From positions 1-17,056 of the forward strand of contig CAYYAQ010000112.1 of the NCBI GenBank assembly GCA_964469555.1: a stretch of 17,056 nucleotides of DNA, in the 5' to 3' direction. The position numbers were made by a program, and so were the translations under genes. Shown here piece after piece: positions 13,804-17,056 of this stretch. This DNA is from CAYYAQ01 sp964469555. Lineage in GTDB: Bacteria > Planctomycetota > UBA1135 > UBA2386. Every line of letters begins with the position of its first letter. Position 1 is the stretch's first letter. The notes below the pieces were generated by a model. It ran no database searches. It had not been told where the DNA came from and worked only from the letters and a program-made list of their open reading frames with translations.

Positions 13804-15132
13804 CTAGACGAATCGAAGGGCCCGGCCAGACGCCTCCCCCACCACTTCGTGCCGGTCGTAGATCACCGATCCGGCCAGGATCGTGGTGCGCGGCCAGCCG
13901 GCCAGATCGAGACCTTCGTACGGACTGTACCCCGCCTTCGAGCGCAGCCACCCGAGCGGCAGCGGTTCCTGGACAGCTTCGTCGAACAACACCAGATCGC
14001 CGTCGTTGCCCGGCGTGATCGCGCCCTTGCCTGCGATCCCGTAGACCCGGGCTGCCGCGCTCGACCCCACGCGGAGCACATCGTCGATCGTGAGCCAACC
14101 GTCGCGGACGGCGGTCATCAGGAGCGGGAGGATCGTCTGCACCCCCGGGATTCCCGAAGGACTCTGGGGGTAGGGACGCGCCTTCTCCTCCCGGGCGTGG
14201 GGCGCGTGGTCACTGCCGATACACGCGATCACGCCATCGACGAGTCCCTGGCGAATGGCGTCCCGATGCCGCACGTCGCGCACCGGGGGGTTCATCTGCA
14301 CCAACGCGCCGTGGGTCTCGTAGCAGTCGGGGGCGGTCAAGAAGAGGTGGTTCGGAGTGACTTCCGCGGTGACGAGGTCCCCCAGGTCGCGTTCGCGCAG
14401 GATCGCGACCTCTTCGGCGGTGCTGACGTGCAGAAGGTGAATCTTGCGGTCGGTCTTCTCGACGAGGTTCAGCAGACGTGTCGTGGCGCGCACGGCGGTC
14501 TCGACGTCGCGGATGTTCGGGTGTTCGGAGACCGGGGTGCCGGGTTTCAAGGCACCGTAGCGCTTCCGCAGTCGGTCCTCGTCCTCCGAGTGCACCGCGA
14601 CGCGGCGTGATCCCGAACGCAGCACGCGCTCCAGGGTCTCGTCGTCCGCGATCAGGAGGGTGCCGGTGGACGACCCCATGAAGACCTTCACCCCGGCGCA
14701 GCCTGGAAGCTGCTCCCACTCCTCCAACCGCTCCGCATTCTCGGCGGTGGCGCCGAGGAAGAACGCGTGGTCGGCGTGCACCCGGCCCGACGCGCGGTCG
14801 AGCTTGTCCGTCAACGCGTCTGGATCGACGGTGTTCGGCGTCGTGTTCGGCATCTCCATGAAGGACGTGACACCGCCCGCCACTGCGGCGAGGGAGCCAG
14901 AGGCCAGGTCTTCCTTGTGGGTCAGTCCGGGCTCGCGGAAATGCACTTGCGGGTCGACCATCCCGGGAAAGACCAGGAGACCGGTGGCATCGACGTCGGG
15001 GACGCCCTCCGGCGCTGTCGCCGTGCCGGAGGGCGTGACGCTCTCGATCCGGCCATCGCGGATCAGGATGTCGGCGTCACGAACAGCGCCGTTCGTTACG
15101 ACGCGCCCACCCTGGACGAAGAGGTCGCTCAC
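13804..15132 (-). CDS. pyrC: Dihydroorotase (class I type)
   Basis: The 442-residue amidohydrolase closes carbamoyl aspartate to dihydroorotate in pyrimidine synthesis. Motifs: VFPGMVDPQVHFREPGLTHK (54-73), GGVTSFMEMPNTTP (86-99), GVKVFMGSSTG with the candidate metal-bridging Lys149 (147-157), AVHSEDE with His181, LLHVSTAEE with His235, and IGSDHAPH with Asp308. The first His of the usual H-x-H is Gln62 here (QVH). The same DQVHFREPG form occurs in a known subgroup of bacterial dihydroorotases, so it need not mean loss of activity, but metal binding may differ. Its ATG overlaps the lgt stop as ATGA, so the two genes are probably translationally coupled. No other pyr gene is in the window. Allantoinase or hydantoinase is less likely given the motif set. 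Confidence 0.93.
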   Translation of the reverse strand: MSDLFVQGGRVVTNGAVRDADILIRDGRIESVTPSGTATAPEGVPDVDATGLLVFPGMVDPQVHFREPGLTHKEDLASGSLAAVAGGVTSFMEMPNTTPNTVDPDALTDKLDRASGRVHADHAFFLGATAENAERLEEWEQLPGCAGVKVFMGSSTGTLLIADDETLERVLRSGSRRVAVHSEDEDRLRKRYGALKPGTPVSEHPNIRDVETAVRATTRLLNLVEKTDRKIHLLHVSTAEEVAILRERDLGDLVTAEVTPNHLFLTAPDCYETHGALVQMNPPVRDVRHRDAIRQGLVDGVIACIGSDHAPHAREEKARPYPQSPSGIPGVQTILPLLMTAVRDGWLTIDDVLRVGSSAAARVYGIAGKGAITPGNDGDLVLFDEAVQEPLPLGWLRSKAGYSPYEGLDLAGWPRTTILAGSVIYDRHEVVGEASGRALRFV

Positions 15133-16109
15133 GCCTTCGCCTCAGCCAGCGCCGGCTTCGTGTCGTTGTCCGCCGTCGGCGGGAGGTGCTTGTTGCGCCG
15201 CCACACCAGAAGCGCGACGCCGATCACGATCATCAGGAAGCACAACGCCTGCCCGCGCGAGAACGTGCCCATGTGCACGAGCCCGAGGTGGTCGTCGGGC
15301 ATGCGGTAGTACTCGATGAAGAATCGCATCCCACCGTAGAAGATCAGGAAGAAGCCCATGTACATCCCCGTGCCGAGCGCCTTCGCCCTGGTGAGTCGGT
15401 AGATGAACCACATGAGCAACCCGAGGACCAAGCCCTCGGCGATGCCCTCGTAGATCTGCGAGGGATGGCGCAGGGGAACGCCGCCCTTGATCCGTTCCCA
15501 GGTACCATCCTTGTAGGCATCGAGGATGCCGAGCTCGACCTCCCGCTTCGATTTGCCCGTGAGGCGGAGCATTTCGAGGGCCTTCGTATCGGTCGGGAAC
15601 CGAATGGCCCACGGGACGCTGTCCGGGGAATTTTGGTCCAAAATGGGCCTTCCGTAGAGTTCCCCGTTGATGAAGTTGGCCATACGGACCGCGAAAATCC
15701 CGGGGCATGTCGCCAACGTCAGGCAGTCGCCGACGCGCCACTTCGGGAGCTTGTGTTTTCGCGCGAACAGCATGTAGGCCACGATCACCCCGAGGAGTCC
15801 ACCGTGGAACGACAACCCGCCTTCCCAGACCTTGAGCAGCTGGAGCGGCTCGCTGAATATCTGTGGCTTGTAGAAGAGGCTGTAGCCGATGCGTCCGCCG
15901 AGGACGACGCCGAGGATCAACGCGAACAGCAGGTCTCCCACCTTCTCAACGGGCAACGGCAGGAACCCGCTGCGGGCGAGACGCACCAAAATGATGTTCC
16001 CGAGCACGAACCCGACGACGTACATCAGGCCGTAGTACCGAAGGTCCACCGGTACGCCGGGAATCTCCAGGAACACCGGATCCCAGGCTGGAAAAGAAAT
16101 CTCGCCCAT
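15129..16109 (-). CDS. lgt: Prolipoprotein diacylglyceryl transferase
   Basis: The 326-residue inner-membrane enzyme transfers diacylglycerol from phosphatidylglycerol to the lipobox cysteine of prolipoproteins. Motifs: LRYYGLMYVVGF (23-34), WEGGLSFHGGLLG (95-107) with the essential His102, the Lgt signature VRMANFINGELYGRP (141-155), and HPSQIYEG (215-222). Seven or so hydrophobic segments are visible. The stretch between the signature and HPSQ (about 156-214) is somewhat long and hydrophilic. The frame extends upstream to 16175, but that would overlap the divergent gene; ATG 16109 gives the normal N-terminus (MGEISFPAWDPV). It is first gene of an lgt-pyrC pair and is divergent from the eboA-like gene with 48 bases between starts. 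Confidence 0.96.
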   Translation of the reverse strand: MGEISFPAWDPVFLEIPGVPVDLRYYGLMYVVGFVLGNIILVRLARSGFLPLPVEKVGDLLFALILGVVLGGRIGYSLFYKPQIFSEPLQLLKVWEGGLSFHGGLLGVIVAYMLFARKHKLPKWRVGDCLTLATCPGIFAVRMANFINGELYGRPILDQNSPDSVPWAIRFPTDTKALEMLRLTGKSKREVELGILDAYKDGTWERIKGGVPLRHPSQIYEGIAEGLVLGLLMWFIYRLTRAKALGTGMYMGFFLIFYGGMRFFIEYYRMPDDHLGLVHMGTFSRGQALCFLMIVIGVALLVWRRNKHLPPTADNDTKPALAEAKA

Positions 16110-16157
16110 GGCCAAGACGTTACCACCCCCGAAAGGAGACGCTACGCTGCAAAACCC

Positions 16158-16991
16158 ATGGTGACCCCCGACCAAGTTCTCGACAGCCTGTCCGACGAAG
16201 CACGATCCTGGCTCGCTCAGGCGCGAGAGCAGGTCGCAGCGGACACGGCGGCGAACCTGCCCGTCCTGCTACCACAGCTTCCGAGACGCCTCGGTCGGGG
16301 TCCTTTCGTGAACGGCGAGTACGCAAAGGACAGCCTGCGCGTGAACCTCAGCGCATGGCAGACCTGCGACGCCGGGGCGTTGCTGCTGTTTCAATCGGGC
16401 GACGTCACGGACGAACAACTCCTCGACCTCTACTACCACGGAGACATGGAGGAAAAGGCCATGGTGTTGCGCGTCGCGACGTGCCGACCGATCACCGACG
16501 CGACCGTCACGCTGCTGGGCGAAGCGCAGCGCACGAATACGTCCAACCACTTCGAGGCGGCGGTTTGTGATTCGAACCTGATCGTGCGCGCGGTCGGCCG
16601 GTCGGGGTTCGGTGATGACGAATTCAATCGCACGATCCTGAAGATCGCGTTCGTCGATCTGCCCCTCGCGCGGGTGCTCGACGCGTGCTCGATGGCGAAT
16701 CAGGAGCTGTCCCGCATGGTGCAGGACCTCGCGACGGAACGCGAGGCCGCTGGCCGGCGCGTCTGGCGAGACACGAACCTGCTGATCGCCCACGCCCCCA
16801 CCGCGGGCTCGATCGCGCGGTTGGCGGGCGGACTCGAACACGGCGATGACGCACACCGTCTGGCGGCCGTGCGCGGACTCGCGTTCGTGAAGGATGAGAA
16901 ACTGCTAGCGCTCGCCCGCGAACGCCTCGATCGTGAACCCGTCGCCGAGATTTGCGATGCCATCCGCACCGCGCTCGAGAGCACCGACTGA
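16158..16991 (+). CDS. eboA: EboA-like metabolite traffic protein
   Basis: The 277-residue protein is largely alpha-helical and lacks a signal peptide. It matches my memory of EboA in several places: EAQRTNTSNHFEAAVCDSN (122-140, family R-T-N...A...N pattern), ILKIAFVDLPLARVLDACSM (160-179, family LKA-F-V-x-x-P-L), and DLATEREAAGR (190-200, family DYA-E-R-x-A-A-G-R). EboA belongs to the ebo cluster, known from cyanobacteria and scattered other bacteria and linked to moving a metabolite precursor across the cytoplasmic membrane. The following gene is TatD-like, as in ebo clusters, which supports the call. ATG 16158 is used; the frame is open far upstream, but only as antisense of lgt. C-terminal helices (about 210-275) resemble HEAT-type repeats. 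Confidence 0.75.
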   Translation: MVTPDQVLDSLSDEARSWLAQAREQVAADTAANLPVLLPQLPRRLGRGPFVNGEYAKDSLRVNLSAWQTCDAGALLLFQSGDVTDEQLLDLYYHGDMEEKAMVLRVATCRPITDATVTLLGEAQRTNTSNHFEAAVCDSNLIVRAVGRSGFGDDEFNRTILKIAFVDLPLARVLDACSMANQELSRMVQDLATEREAAGRRVWRDTNLLIAHAPTAGSIARLAGGLEHGDDAHRLAAVRGLAFVKDEKLLALARERLDREPVAEICDAIRTALESTD

Positions 16992-16998
16992 GACTGTC

Positions 16999-17056
16999 AT
17001 GAAGATCTTCGAACCCCACATCCACATGTTCAGTCGGATCACCGACGACTACGAGA
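16999..17056 (+). CDS. TatD-family metal-dependent hydrolase, N-terminus only
   Basis: Only 19 codons are in the window. They read MKIFEPHIHMFSRITDDYE, with the His-x-His (His7, His9) metal-binding start of TatD-like amidohydrolases and the S-R-x-T-D-D-Y that I associate with the TatD-like member of ebo clusters. It begins 7 bases after the eboA-like stop, so the two are almost certainly co-transcribed. The rest lies beyond the right edge. Confidence 0.7.
   Translation, partial: MKIFEPHIHMFSRITDDYE

Noticed and set aside
15186..16157. Long N-terminal extension of the eboA-like frame
   Set aside because: This part is the antisense shadow of lgt; the family-like sequence begins at ATG 16158.
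1..17056. CRISPR array, insertion sequence, rRNA or phage genes
   Set aside because: No regularly spaced repeats, transposase, integrase or structural phage motifs were seen anywhere in the window.

Overview
The window looks like chromosomal DNA from a high-GC member of the Planctomycetota. Three things suggest this: two tiny PEP-CTERM proteins; a large secreted propeller protein with a C-terminal Cys/Gly-rich domain that I know from many secreted planctomycete proteins; and genes that mostly lack clear Shine-Dalgarno sites. Housekeeping genes (crcB, a sirtuin, hemH, moaA, rpmB, tRNA-Arg, pyrC, lgt, an eboA-like gene) are interspersed with envelope or secreted proteins. There is no CRISPR array, no transposase and no rRNA.

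Layout. 1-1272 (-): secreted protein with a degenerate metallopeptidase-like C-terminal part, running off the left edge. 1636-2001 (-): crcB, divergent from 2041-2895 (+): sirtuin with a desuccinylase signature. 2959-3735 (-): thioredoxin-fold protein whose signal peptide is cut off from the body by an in-frame TGA; just downstream of the TGA is an 8-bp hairpin with bacterial SECIS geometry. 3910-4992 (+): ferrochelatase with an internal cysteine cluster, convergent with 4996-6021 (-): moaA. 6165-6527 (-): orphan PEP-CTERM protein. 6528-6993: gene-free region with strong inverted repeats. 6994-8775 (+): secreted subtilisin-like protease. 8898-9950 (-): deacetylase-like lipoprotein in a patch of lower GC. 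10296-11960 (-): secreted beta-propeller protein. 11961-12592: no confident gene. 12593-12669 (-): tRNA-Arg(UCU). 12818-13135 (-): rpmB. 13414-13713 (+): second PEP-CTERM protein. 16109 to 13804 (-): lgt-pyrC pair with ATGA overlap. 16158 to the right edge (+): eboA-like gene followed by the start of a TatD-like hydrolase, probably the beginning of an ebo-type cluster.

Functional themes. Much of the window concerns the envelope: Lgt lipidates prolipoproteins (the deacetylase-like protein has a clear lipobox), PEP-CTERM proteins are exosortase substrates, and several products carry signal peptides. The remaining genes are ordinary metabolism: heme, molybdopterin, pyrimidine, fluoride export and protein deacylation. 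The least expected observation is the TGA plus SECIS-like hairpin at 3615-3654, which may mark an undescribed selenoprotein but could equally be a nonsense mutation or a gene that really starts at the GTG.
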